Shown one piece after another: positions 17,702 through 25,609 of a stretch of DNA of 45,825 nucleotides. Within the stretch, counting starts at the first letter, position 1; every line of letters starts with the position of its first letter. The translations under genes and the position numbers were made by a program. The stretch spans positions 1 to 45,825 of the forward strand of contig JAJYWG010000540.1 of the NCBI GenBank assembly GCA_021791615.1, read 5' to 3'. The notes below the pieces were generated by a model. That model did no database searches. It saw only the letters and a list, made by a program, of their open reading frames with translations, and was not told the DNA's origin. The stretch is from Actinomycetes bacterium. Lineage in GTDB: Bacteria; Actinomycetota; Acidimicrobiia; Acidimicrobiales; RAAP-2.

Positions 17702-18877
17702 GTGAATTTCGAGCTTTCAGACGAGCTTGCCCAGCTCCAGGCATCGGTCCGCCGGCTCGCCCGCGACCGGGTGAAGCCGAGAGCCAGGGAGATCGACCAG
17801 AGCGGGGAGTACCCGGTCGACATCTTCGAGGCGTTCCGAGACGCCGGCTTGCTCGGGTTGTGCCTGCCGCCGTCGCTCGGCGGCTCTGGAGCCGGGATCC
17901 TGGGTCTCACCATCGCCATCGAGGAGGTGGCCAAGTACTCCAACACCGCGGCGCTCATGCTGCTGCTCACCCGGCTGCCCACCGGTCCCGTCCTCATCGC
18001 CGGCAGCGAGGAGCAGCAGCGGCGCTACCTGCCGGGCATCGCCGACGGCAGCGTGCGGGCGGGGTTCGGCCTGTCCGAGCCGCAGGCGGGGAGCGACGTC
18101 ATGGGGATGCGTACCCGAGCTGTCCCCGATCCGGCGACGCCAGGTGGATGGGTGCTGACCGGGACCAAGTGCTGGATGTCGGGGGTGCGGGAGGCCGATT
18201 GGTACACCGTGTTCGCCAAGACGGCTGATCCGCAGAGCAGGGCCCACGACTCGATCTCGGCATTCATCGTCGAGCGTTCCTTCCCAGGCGTATCGGTTGG
18301 CCGAATCGACCACAAGATGGGCGTGCGTGGTGTCGATACGGGCGAGCTGGTGCTCGACGGCGTCCGTGTCCCCCCCGAGAACGTCATCGGAGAGGTCGGG
18401 GGGTTCCGTCTGGCCATGCTCGGTCTGAATTCCATGCGTCCGATCGTCGCCGCCCGCGGGATCGGGCTTGCCGAAGGGGCCCTCATGTACGCCACCGACT
18501 ACGTGAAGCAGCGGGCGGCATTCGGACGGACGGTCGCCGACTTCCAGGGCATCCAGTGGGAGATCGCGCGCTGTGCGGTGGACATCGAGGCGGCTCGGCT
18601 CCTCACCTATCGGGCGGCGGTGCTGGCCGACGCGGGGAAGTTCGGCAAAGAGCATGTCGCGTACCTGTCGATGGCCAAGTACCACGCCACCGAGCTGGCG
18701 GTCCGGGCGTCGGGCCTGGCCGTGCAGCTTCTCGGTGCCGCGGGGTACATGGAGGACCACCCGGCGGAGCAGTGGTACCGCGATGCCAAGCAGCTCACGA
18801 TCGTCGAAGGCACTTCCCAGGTCCAGCTCGGTCTCATCGCCCGAGGCGTGCTCGACGGCGACCTGTGGTGGGACTGA
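17702..18877 (+). CDS. Acyl-CoA dehydrogenase
   Basis: This 391-residue FAD enzyme introduces the alpha,beta double bond in acyl-CoA oxidation. Visible are the N-terminal helical domain, GFGLSEPQAGSDVMGMRTRA (FAD/substrate loop), TGTKCWMSG, RAAFGRTVADFQGIQW in the C-terminal domain and DAKQLTIVEGTSQVQ. The glutamate in IVEGT is in the position of the catalytic base of short- and medium-chain members. The chain length preferred cannot be read from sequence. The start is a GTG 8 bp after the WhiB stop; trpD follows after 2 bp. A WhiB/dehydrogenase/trpD run is unusual. Confidence 0.94.
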   Translation: MNFELSDELAQLQASVRRLARDRVKPRAREIDQSGEYPVDIFEAFRDAGLLGLCLPPSLGGSGAGILGLTIAIEEVAKYSNTAALMLLLTRLPTGPVLIAGSEEQQRRYLPGIADGSVRAGFGLSEPQAGSDVMGMRTRAVPDPATPGGWVLTGTKCWMSGVREADWYTVFAKTADPQSRAHDSISAFIVERSFPGVSVGRIDHKMGVRGVDTGELVLDGVRVPPENVIGEVGGFRLAMLGLNSMRPIVAARGIGLAEGALMYATDYVKQRAAFGRTVADFQGIQWEIARCAVDIEAARLLTYRAAVLADAGKFGKEHVAYLSMAKYHATELAVRASGLAVQLLGAAGYMEDHPAEQWYRDAKQLTIVEGTSQVQLGLIARGVLDGDLWWD

Positions 18878-18879
18878 CC

Positions 18880-19962
18880 ATGAGCACCTTCGAGGAGATC
18901 GGCGGGTGGCCGCGGGTGCTGGACCGCCTGCTTTCGGGCGACTCGCTGTCCGAAGCCGATGCCGCGGGCGTGATGGGTGAGATCCTGTCCGGACGGGCCA
19001 CGCAGGCCCAGACCGCAGGCTTCGTCGTCGCGCTCAGGGCGAAAGGGGTCTCGGTCGAGGAGATGACCGGGCTCGCACGGTCGATGCTGGCCCACGCAGA
19101 GCCTCTCGACATCGACGGGGACCTTGTCGACGTGGTCGGGACGGGCGGCGATCGCCTCGGGAGCATCAACGTCTCGACGATCGCCGCGTTCATCGTGGCC
19201 GGTGCCGGGGTCCGGGTCTGCAAGCACGGGAACCGGGCGGCGTCCTCCTCGGTGGGGACGGCCGATGTCCTCGAGGCGCTGGGGGTGGCGGTGGACCTGG
19301 GACCCGACGGAGTGTCCCGTTGCGTCGAGGAAGCAGGAATGGGCTTCTGCTTCGCACCGCGCTTCCACCCGGCGATGCGCCACGCGGGACCTGTCCGCAG
19401 GGAGCTGGGTGTGCCGACGGTCTTCAATTTCCTGGGCCCGCTGGCCAACCCGGCCCGGGCCCGGTTCCAACTGGTCGGGGTGAGCGATCCGGCGATGGCA
19501 CCGGTCATGGCCGGGGTGCTCGCCGCCAACAAGACGACCAGGTCGATGGTCGTCTACGCCGACGACGGCCTCGACGAGCTCAGCGTGACGTCGCCTTCCA
19601 CCGTCGTCGAGGTCGTCTCCTCGGATCGAGGCGACGCCGAGGTGCACACGTGGCGTCTCGACCCGAGCGACCTCGGTCTTCCCCGGTCTGCGATGGAGAG
19701 CCTCCGAGGGGGTGACGCCGCGTTCAACGCCGAGGTGATCCGACGGGTCCTCGACGGCGAAACTGGGCCGCGGCGGGACATCGGCGTCCTGAACGCCGCA
19801 GCGGCCCTCGTCGTGTCCGGAAAGTGCACGGACCTGGCTGACGGTTTGGCAGTGGCAGCCAAGTCGGTGGACTCGGGGCGGGCCGCCGAGGTCCTCGACG
19901 CGCTGGTCAGCGTCTCCAAGGAGTGCGCGGACGAGGAGCAGCGCGCGAGCGAGCGGCACTGA
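18880..19962 (+). CDS. trpD: Anthranilate phosphoribosyltransferase
   Basis: TrpD transfers a phosphoribosyl group from PRPP to anthranilate, the second committed step of tryptophan synthesis. The 360-residue product shows the PRPP-binding DVVGTGGDRLGSINVST, the KHGNRAASSSVGTADVLEALG core (cited in two parts: KHGNRAASSSVG and TADVLEALG) and FNFLGPLANPARA. The helical N-terminal domain includes ILSGRATQAQTAGFVVALRAKG. Length and motifs are normal, and all key glycine-rich loops are present. Other trp genes are not in the window. The ATG is 2 bp after the acyl-CoA dehydrogenase stop, so it is probably co-transcribed with it. Confidence 0.95.
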   Translation: MSTFEEIGGWPRVLDRLLSGDSLSEADAAGVMGEILSGRATQAQTAGFVVALRAKGVSVEEMTGLARSMLAHAEPLDIDGDLVDVVGTGGDRLGSINVSTIAAFIVAGAGVRVCKHGNRAASSSVGTADVLEALGVAVDLGPDGVSRCVEEAGMGFCFAPRFHPAMRHAGPVRRELGVPTVFNFLGPLANPARARFQLVGVSDPAMAPVMAGVLAANKTTRSMVVYADDGLDELSVTSPSTVVEVVSSDRGDAEVHTWRLDPSDLGLPRSAMESLRGGDAAFNAEVIRRVLDGETGPRRDIGVLNAAAALVVSGKCTDLADGLAVAAKSVDSGRAAEVLDALVSVSKECADEEQRASERH

Positions 19963-20036
19963 GGGCCCGCACCGCACCGCACCACGTCCCGTCACAACAC
20001 CGCGCACCGCCTCGGGCACCCGGGCTGCTCGCACGA

Positions 20037-21092
20037 TCAGGGAACGAGACTCTCCTCGACGGTCACACCCCCAGAAGGAGTGACCCGCCATGCCCGTCCG
20101 GGCCACAGCTCGGGGTCGATGGCACCCCGGCCGGCGAAGGCCACGACGCAGCCGCCGAACCCGCCACCGGTCATCCGGGCGCCATACACCCCGGGACGAG
20201 CGGCGAGCTCGGCCACGAGGGCGTCGATCTCCGGAAGCGAGACGTCGAAGTCCTCGGACAGGCTCCGGTGGCTCTCGAGAGCCAGCGCTCCCGCCGTGAC
20301 GAGGTCACCCGCGGCAAACGCCGCCGCCATGTCGCGCACCCGGCCGCACTCGGTCACGACGTGGCGTGCCCGGCGCCGCAGGACGGGATCGAGGATGCCC
20401 GGGATGTCGAGGGGCTCCGCCTCACCGAGAGGTCGTCCCAGCTCGACTGCGGCCGCTTCGCACTCGGCGCGCCGAGCGGCGTAGGGCGTCGCTCTCAGCC
20501 GGCGGGTGACACCCGAGTGGAGCACGACCAGCTCGAGCTCGGAGGGGACCGGAACCTCGACGATGTCCGAACGGGCGAAGTCGATCAGCAGCGCGTGGCC
20601 TTCCCTCCCGCTCGCGCTGGCCAGGTAGTCCATCTGCCCGACATCGGCGCCGGCAGCCGCTTCAGCTCGCTGGCAGAGCGCCGCCATCGACCAGCCCGCC
20701 GGCTCGACGCCGAAAGCCGCGGCGAGCGCCACCGCGAGCGCTGCGCTGGAGGAGAGACCTGCTCCCACGGGCAACGTCCCGGTGATGCGGCCGATCCCGC
20801 CGCGCGCCGGCCGGGCGAGAGCGGCGATGGCGGCCGGCAGGCGTCCCCACGAGGGCTCGACCGCATCGATGGCCCGGGGCGTGAAGGGCATGTCCAGCGG
20901 GAGCTCGCACGGAGTCTCGTCCGCGGTGGTGTAGAGGAGCAGGCGTTCCGAGTCGTTCTCGGTGAACTGCACGTCGGTCGTGAGGTCGATCGCGACCGGG
21001 AGGGCGAGCCCTGCGTTGTAGTCGGTGTGGTCGCCGATGAGGTTCACCCGGCCGGGCGCCCTGGCGACCACGGTGCGAAAGCCGTCCGTCAC
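20037..21092 (-). CDS. galK: Galactokinase (GHMP kinase family)
   Basis: GalK phosphorylates alpha-D-galactose to galactose 1-phosphate, the entry step of the Leloir pathway. The 351-residue product has the galactokinase signature GRVNLIGDHTDYNAG, the ATP-binding LPVGAGLSSSAALAVALAAA and the C-terminal GARMTGGGFGGCVVA, all GHMP motifs, with DVGQMDYLASASG including the catalytic Asp region. The GTG at 21092 overlaps the stop of the GH1 gene (GTGA), linking sugar release with phosphorylation. galT and galE are not in the window. Confidence 0.93.
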   Translation of the reverse strand: MTDGFRTVVARAPGRVNLIGDHTDYNAGLALPVAIDLTTDVQFTENDSERLLLYTTADETPCELPLDMPFTPRAIDAVEPSWGRLPAAIAALARPARGGIGRITGTLPVGAGLSSSAALAVALAAAFGVEPAGWSMAALCQRAEAAAGADVGQMDYLASASGREGHALLIDFARSDIVEVPVPSELELVVLHSGVTRRLRATPYAARRAECEAAAVELGRPLGEAEPLDIPGILDPVLRRRARHVVTECGRVRDMAAAFAAGDLVTAGALALESHRSLSEDFDVSLPEIDALVAELAARPGVYGARMTGGGFGGCVVAFAGRGAIDPELWPGRAWRVTPSGGVTVEESLVP

Positions 21093-22483
21093 TGCTCGAG
21101 CACCGATCGGTCGCCCTGGCGCAATCCCCCGATGATCCGTCGGTAGGTGCCGGCGGCGTCGACTCCCATCGAGTCCAGCTCGGAGAGACGCAGTCCTCGC
21201 TCCCGGTCGACGCCGTAGAGCCCGAACCTCGGCTCGTAGCTGCCCCATTCGTAGTTGTCGGCCAGCGTCCAGTGCCAGTACCCGGTGACCGGTACTCCTG
21301 TGTCGACGGCCGCCACCACGGCAGCGAGGTTCTCTTGCAGGTAGCGGTCCCGGGTCCACCCGTCGAGGCGGGGGTAGGAGCGCCCGCGGCGTACCCGGTT
21401 GCACATGCCGTTCTCGACGACCCAGACGTCCCTGCCCGGGAGAGCTGCTTCTGCGAGGATCGGCACGAGGGTCGCAGGCCGGGGCGGATCGTCCCACAGG
21501 TCTCGAGCCGGCTGGAGCGAGCGGCCACCGGCAGTGCGGTGCCCGGGCCACGAGAAGTGCTCGGCTGCCACCGGCGCGTAGAAGTCGACTTGTGCCACGT
21601 CCAGTTGGCATTCGTAGCCCGAGCTCGCCACCGCCTCGGTCGTCCGCGGGTACCCGTCATCGAGCGGGACGAGGCGGGACGCGAGAGAGCGGAGCGCGGA
21701 CTCGAGGGGGCGAGAGAGGCCGGCCGGTCGCCAGGAGATCCTCTCGTGCATTTCTCGACGGGTGCCGAGCCACTCTGCCAACCCGCGGCGGTCGATCCCG
21801 TGAAGGGGCGCAGCCAGGAGGTCGAGAGGAAGGCGGTCGAGCTCGTAGAGAGACAGCGCGTAGTTGTTCGTCGCCACGGTCGCTTGGGGCTGGAGGTCGT
21901 GGATCGCCGCATACGCGAGGACGTGAGCGGTCATGAGGTGGTCGAGCGCGCGAACGGCTGTCCGGAGGCGACCCACGGCGCCGGGTGGAAGAGTGCCGGT
22001 CACGAACGACTCGATCGCCAAGACGTTCGGCTCGTTCACCGTGACCCAGTTGATGCAGAGGTCCCCGAGCTCGCCCACTGCGGCTCGGACCCACTGGGCA
22101 AATCGCTCGGGGGCACCGGGCTGGAGCCAGAAGTCCTCACCCAACCACCCTGGGTGGGTGAAGTGATGGAGGGTCACCAGAGGTTCGACGTGCCGGTCGT
22201 GGCAGGCCTGGAGGATCCGGCGGTAGCCGGTGAAAGCCGCCGCGTCCAAGGCGCCGTCCTCGGGCTCGGCCCTGCTCCACTCGACCGACATCCGGAAGGT
22301 GTCGCACCCGAGCCCGGCGACCAGGTCCAACTGCTCCTCGAAGCGGTCCCAGAAGCCGATGGCCGACCCGGACGGCTCCACACGGCCCGAAGACTCCCAG
22401 CGGTACCAGTTGTTGGCCGGCTCCCCGGGGCCGTTGTAGCCGCCTTCGATCTGGAACCCGGCCGTCGCGACGCCGAAGTGCAT
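21089..22483 (-). CDS. GH1 family beta-glycosidase
   Basis: This 464-residue family 1 glycoside hydrolase begins MHFGVATAGFQIEGGYN and continues DTFRMSVEWSRAEPEDG and PLVTLHHFTHPGWLGE. The acid/base glutamate lies in NWVTVNEPNVLA and the nucleophile in WVVENGMCNR, with Val where many members have Thr (T-E-N-G). YWHWTLADNYEWGSY is the conserved substrate pocket. Retaining beta-glucosidase or beta-galactosidase activity is likely; the adjoining galactokinase favours a beta-galactoside. No signal peptide is seen, so it acts in the cytoplasm. The start is the ATG at the canonical family start; the frame stays open far upstream as a shadow of the opposite gene. Confidence 0.9.
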   Translation of the reverse strand: MHFGVATAGFQIEGGYNGPGEPANNWYRWESSGRVEPSGSAIGFWDRFEEQLDLVAGLGCDTFRMSVEWSRAEPEDGALDAAAFTGYRRILQACHDRHVEPLVTLHHFTHPGWLGEDFWLQPGAPERFAQWVRAAVGELGDLCINWVTVNEPNVLAIESFVTGTLPPGAVGRLRTAVRALDHLMTAHVLAYAAIHDLQPQATVATNNYALSLYELDRLPLDLLAAPLHGIDRRGLAEWLGTRREMHERISWRPAGLSRPLESALRSLASRLVPLDDGYPRTTEAVASSGYECQLDVAQVDFYAPVAAEHFSWPGHRTAGGRSLQPARDLWDDPPRPATLVPILAEAALPGRDVWVVENGMCNRVRRGRSYPRLDGWTRDRYLQENLAAVVAAVDTGVPVTGYWHWTLADNYEWGSYEPRFGLYGVDRERGLRLSELDSMGVDAAGTYRRIIGGLRQGDRSVLEQ

Positions 22484-22756
22484 GCCGCGAACAAGCGCGT
22501 GGGCACCCCCCTGCCGTATCCCGCCGCCTTCCGCCGTTTCCACCGAGGGAGAGTGTGGCACGCCGACGAGGTATCGTGCCGGAGGCATCGCCCCAGGCGC
22601 CGTTCCCGGCCTCCGCCGTGCTTCCTGCCGGCGAGGCTGGGCAACGCGATGGCCACCCCCGTGCCCGGTGCCAGGGTCCAGTTTGACCCGGTGGCCGGTG
22701 ACCCGGCAGCATCCCTCCATGTCTGACACTGCTGTGCAAGGAATGGGGGTGGACCG

Positions 22757-23902
22757 ATGAGTGGTCCGTTGGCCGGAGTGAAAGTGATCGAGTTGGCCGG
22801 CATCGGCCCCTCGCCCTACGCGTGCATGCTGCTGGCCGATGCGGGAGCCGATGTGCTGCGATTGGAGCGGGCGCCCGCCGGCGGGGCGCCGGCAGCCGAC
22901 GGGCCCTACTGGGACGTGTTGAACCGCAGCAGGCCGTCGGTGGGCGTCGACTTGAAGCAACCGGCCGCGGTCGAGATGGTGCTCGACCTCGTGACCCAAG
23001 CTGACGCCCTGGTGGAGGGTTTCCGCCCCGGGGTCGCCGAGCGCCTCGGTCTGGGTCCCGACGCGTGCTGGGAGCGCAATCCCAAGCTCGTGTACGGGAG
23101 GATGACCGGGTGGGGGCAGGATGGCCCGCTGGCGCAGACGGCGGGTCACGACATCGACTACATCGCCATCTCCGGCGCGCTGTGGCCGCTGGGCCGCAAG
23201 TCGGATGTACCCGTGCCACCGCTGAACCTGGTCGGGGATTTCGGAGGCGGGGGGATGTTCCTCGCGTTCGGGGTCGCCGCCGCGCTGCTCGAGGCCGGCA
23301 GGTCGGGGAAGGGCCAGGTCGTCGACGTGGCGATGACCGACGGGTCGGCGTCGCTCATGACGATGATCTACGCGTTCCGACAGTTCGGCTGGTGGAGCGA
23401 GGAACGCGGGTCCAACATCCTCGACACCGGCGCACCCTTTTACGAGGTGTACGAGACCTCTGACGGCAAGTACATGGCCGTCGGCGCGTTGGAGGCGAAG
23501 TTCTACGAAGCGCTGGTGAAGGGGCTGGGCCTCGACCAGGCAGCGCTCCCGCATCAGATGGACCGGGAGCGCTGGCCCGAGATGAAGGAGCGGTTCGCCG
23601 CCGTGTTCCGGACCCGGACCCGTGACGAGTGGGCGGCAGTCTTCGCAGGCACCGACGCCTGCGCCGCACCGGTGCTCTCCCCTTGGGAGGCGCGGAATCA
23701 CCCGCACAACGCCGCCCGGCAGACCTTCATCGAGGTGGACGGGGTCGTCCAGCCGGCCCCCGCTCCTCGCTTCAGCCGGACGCCGGCCGAGGTGCGCAGG
23801 CCGCCGTCACCGCCTGGAGCCGACACCGACGAGGGGCTCTCGGGATGGGGCCTCTCGCCGGAGGCCATTGCGAACCTGCGGGACGCCGGGGCCATCTGCT
23901 GA
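22757..23902 (+). CDS. Alpha-methylacyl-CoA racemase (CoA-transferase family III)
   Basis: This 381-residue family III CoA-transferase fold protein most resembles alpha-methylacyl-CoA racemase, which interconverts the 2R and 2S forms of branched acyl-CoAs. The start GPLAGVKVIELAGIGPSPYA is family-typical. Residues matching the mycobacterial MCR catalytic His and Asp are seen in GHDIDYIAISGAL and NLVGDFGGGGM, and a glutamate in APFYEVYETSDGKYMAVG. The racemase rather than transferase assignment rests on the GHDI(D/N)Y motif. Such enzymes serve degradation of methyl-branched fatty acids or sterol side chains. It is transcribed alone, divergent from the GH1 gene. Confidence 0.9.
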   Translation: MSGPLAGVKVIELAGIGPSPYACMLLADAGADVLRLERAPAGGAPAADGPYWDVLNRSRPSVGVDLKQPAAVEMVLDLVTQADALVEGFRPGVAERLGLGPDACWERNPKLVYGRMTGWGQDGPLAQTAGHDIDYIAISGALWPLGRKSDVPVPPLNLVGDFGGGGMFLAFGVAAALLEAGRSGKGQVVDVAMTDGSASLMTMIYAFRQFGWWSEERGSNILDTGAPFYEVYETSDGKYMAVGALEAKFYEALVKGLGLDQAALPHQMDRERWPEMKERFAAVFRTRTRDEWAAVFAGTDACAAPVLSPWEARNHPHNAARQTFIEVDGVVQPAPAPRFSRTPAEVRRPPSPPGADTDEGLSGWGLSPEAIANLRDAGAIC

Positions 23903-23928
23903 TCGCAGGCTCCGGCGCCGGCGATCAG
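23899..23928. terminator. Likely bidirectional terminator hairpin
   Basis: CTGATCGC (23899-23906) pairs with GCGATCAG (23921-23928), and the 14-base loop contains the palindrome CGGCGCCG. It overlaps the racemase stop codon and lies before the convergent VOC gene stop at 23963. There is no T-run, as is common in actinobacteria. Confidence 0.45.
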
Positions 23929-23962
23929 CCCGGGGAGGCCCCGCCGGCCGGCCGGATGCGGG

Positions 23963-24343
23963 TCACTCCGGTGCGGCCAGCTGCTCCATGAGCTCGATCC
24001 TGATGCCCCCGGGTGCGTCCACGAAGGCAATGCGGCGGGTGCCGAAGGAGCCGCTCACCACCTCCGGACCCCAGCACACGTCGTGACGGGCGAGCTCCGA
24101 GTCGAGATCGTCGACAAACAGCGCCGCGTGCAGGAACCCCTCGTCGGGCACCGCGAGAGCGTCCTCGTAGATGGCGCGGGTGAACAGCGTGATCTGCAGG
24201 GGACCGAGCTCGACATCGGCCCTCCGAGCCCCTTGCCAGTCGACCGGGTCCGAGACGACCGCCCCCGCATCGCGGTACCAGCGGCATGCTGCGTCGAGGT
24301 CAGCTACTTTGATCGCGAGATTGGCCAGCTTGGTCACCACCAT
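23963..24343 (-). CDS. VOC (glyoxalase/bleomycin-resistance fold) family protein
   Basis: This 126-residue protein has the paired beta-alpha-beta-beta-beta modules of the vicinal oxygen chelate superfamily. It begins KLANLAIKVADLDAACRWYRDAG cited in part as LAIKVADLDAACRWY, and continues FLHAALFVDDLDSEL and RIAFVDAPGGIRIELME. The glutamate in RIELME is a typical metal ligand. The reaction cannot be assigned; members include glyoxalase I, dioxygenases and epimerases. The ATG at 24343 is chosen because the fold begins there. It overlaps the LLM gene by 44 bp in another frame, an unusually long overlap. Confidence 0.8.
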   Translation of the reverse strand: MVVTKLANLAIKVADLDAACRWYRDAGAVVSDPVDWQGARRADVELGPLQITLFTRAIYEDALAVPDEGFLHAALFVDDLDSELARHDVCWGPEVVSGSFGTRRIAFVDAPGGIRIELMEQLAAPE

Positions 24344-25232
24344 GCCGGCGATCGTAGAGGACCCCCGTCGGCGCCGCGTGGTCGACCGGGTGGAAATGAC
24401 CAGGAAAGGCCTCGGCGAACCGGCCCATCGCTTCGACGGCATCCGACGAGCGCTTCCATGGCCGGACGATCAGCCGATCGACCCCGGCCTCGCTCCAGCC
24501 AATGAGTGCTGTGTGGTCGTCGCACTCCCCGCTGACGGTGACTTGGACGGTGCCGGCCGCACGCCCGTGTTCGCGGGCAGCCTGGCGGAGGCTGGCCACT
24601 CGTGGGGCAGCGCTCTCGGGAGTGTGGGCCATGCCGATCCAGCCGTCGCCGCTCCGAGCGGCCCGCCTGAGCGCCACCGGCGATTCTCCCCCGACGTGCA
24701 CCGGAATGGGCTGCTGGACCGGCTTGGGCTCGAAGGCAACGGGCTCGAACTCGAAGAATGGACCATGGTGCTCGATGACGGGCTCGGTCCACAGGCGCCG
24801 GCAGATCTCGATCGCCTCGTCGAGCCGCTCGCCGCGGGTGCGCGGATCGAGGCCTGCGGCCCGCCATTCGGCCGTGAGCCACCCTGCGCCGACTCCGGTC
24901 AGTGCCCTGCCGTTCGACACGATGTCCAGCGTCGCCCACCCGCGTGCCGAAGCGAAGGGATGCCGGAGCCCGAGCAGGTAGACGTACGTGCCGAGGCGCA
25001 CCTGGGAGGTGAGGGCGGCGAGGTAGCAGAGGTACCCGATGGGCTCGTGCACCGGGGTATCGGCGGGGATCGGAGGGTGGTCCTGCCCCTCGAACGGGCT
25101 CCCGCCGGCGTGGATCGGGAGGACGAGATGCTCGGGTAGCCAGATCGACTCGTACCCGAGCCGGTCGGCCGCAAGAGCGACGTCGAGCCAGTACCGCGAC
25201 GACACCGTGCCCAGAGTGACGCCGAATTTCAC
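24300..25232 (-). CDS. LLM-class F420-dependent oxidoreductase
   Basis: This 310-residue TIM-barrel protein belongs to the luciferase-like (LLM) family that uses F420 or flavin. It starts MKFGVTLGTVSSRYWLDVAL and carries GYESIWLPEHLV, VRLGTYVYLLGLRHPF, GVGAGWLTAEWRAAGLD and PIPVHVGGESPVALRRAAR, typical of the mycobacterial F420-dependent group. The GAGWL motif is common in F420-binding members. The substrate is unknown. It overlaps the VOC gene at its 3' end and follows the stand-alone RAM gene by 52 bp. Confidence 0.87.
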   Translation of the reverse strand: MKFGVTLGTVSSRYWLDVALAADRLGYESIWLPEHLVLPIHAGGSPFEGQDHPPIPADTPVHEPIGYLCYLAALTSQVRLGTYVYLLGLRHPFASARGWATLDIVSNGRALTGVGAGWLTAEWRAAGLDPRTRGERLDEAIEICRRLWTEPVIEHHGPFFEFEPVAFEPKPVQQPIPVHVGGESPVALRRAARSGDGWIGMAHTPESAAPRVASLRQAAREHGRAAGTVQVTVSGECDDHTALIGWSEAGVDRLIVRPWKRSSDAVEAMGRFAEAFPGHFHPVDHAAPTGVLYDRRHGGDQAGQSRDQSS

Positions 25233-25284
25233 CGTGTGGCCGGCTCGCCGGCTGCGGGCCCGATGGACGGCGGGGGCATCGGGC

Positions 25285-25521
25285 TCAGAGGTTGACCACC
25301 GGGCACGTGATGGTGCGGGTGATGCCGTCGACTTGCTGGATCTCTCCCACGATGAGGCGGCCGAGCTCGTCGACCGATCGGGCCTGGGCCCTGGCGATCA
25401 CGTCGTAGGGGCCCGTCACGTCCTCGGCGGTGACGACGCCTTGGATGCCGGCGATCTGGCGGGCCGCGTCGGCTGCTTTGCCGACATCGGTCTGGATCAG
25501 CACGTATGCGGTGACGGCCAC
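25285..25521 (-). CDS. Stand-alone Lrp/AsnC ligand-binding (RAM) domain protein
   Basis: The 78-residue product covers only the ligand-binding half of Lrp/AsnC regulators: VTAYVLIQTDVGKAADAARQ, then VVTAEDVTGPYDVIARAQA and a final ITRTITCPVVNL. The N-terminal helix-turn-helix is absent. Stand-alone RAM proteins form oligomers and may bind amino acids or modify other regulators. The GTG start at 25521 is preceded by AGGAGG at good spacing, so this short form is intended and not a truncation. The LLM gene lies 52 bp downstream on the same strand. Confidence 0.85.
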   Translation of the reverse strand: MAVTAYVLIQTDVGKAADAARQIAGIQGVVTAEDVTGPYDVIARAQARSVDELGRLIVGEIQQVDGITRTITCPVVNL

Positions 25522-25609
25522 CTGGGTCCTCCTGCGGCCACGATAGCCCGAGGCCCGCAAGACTGCCGTCGGGACGGGCTGCTGGTCGTGATGCACCTAC
25601 GCTGGCACG

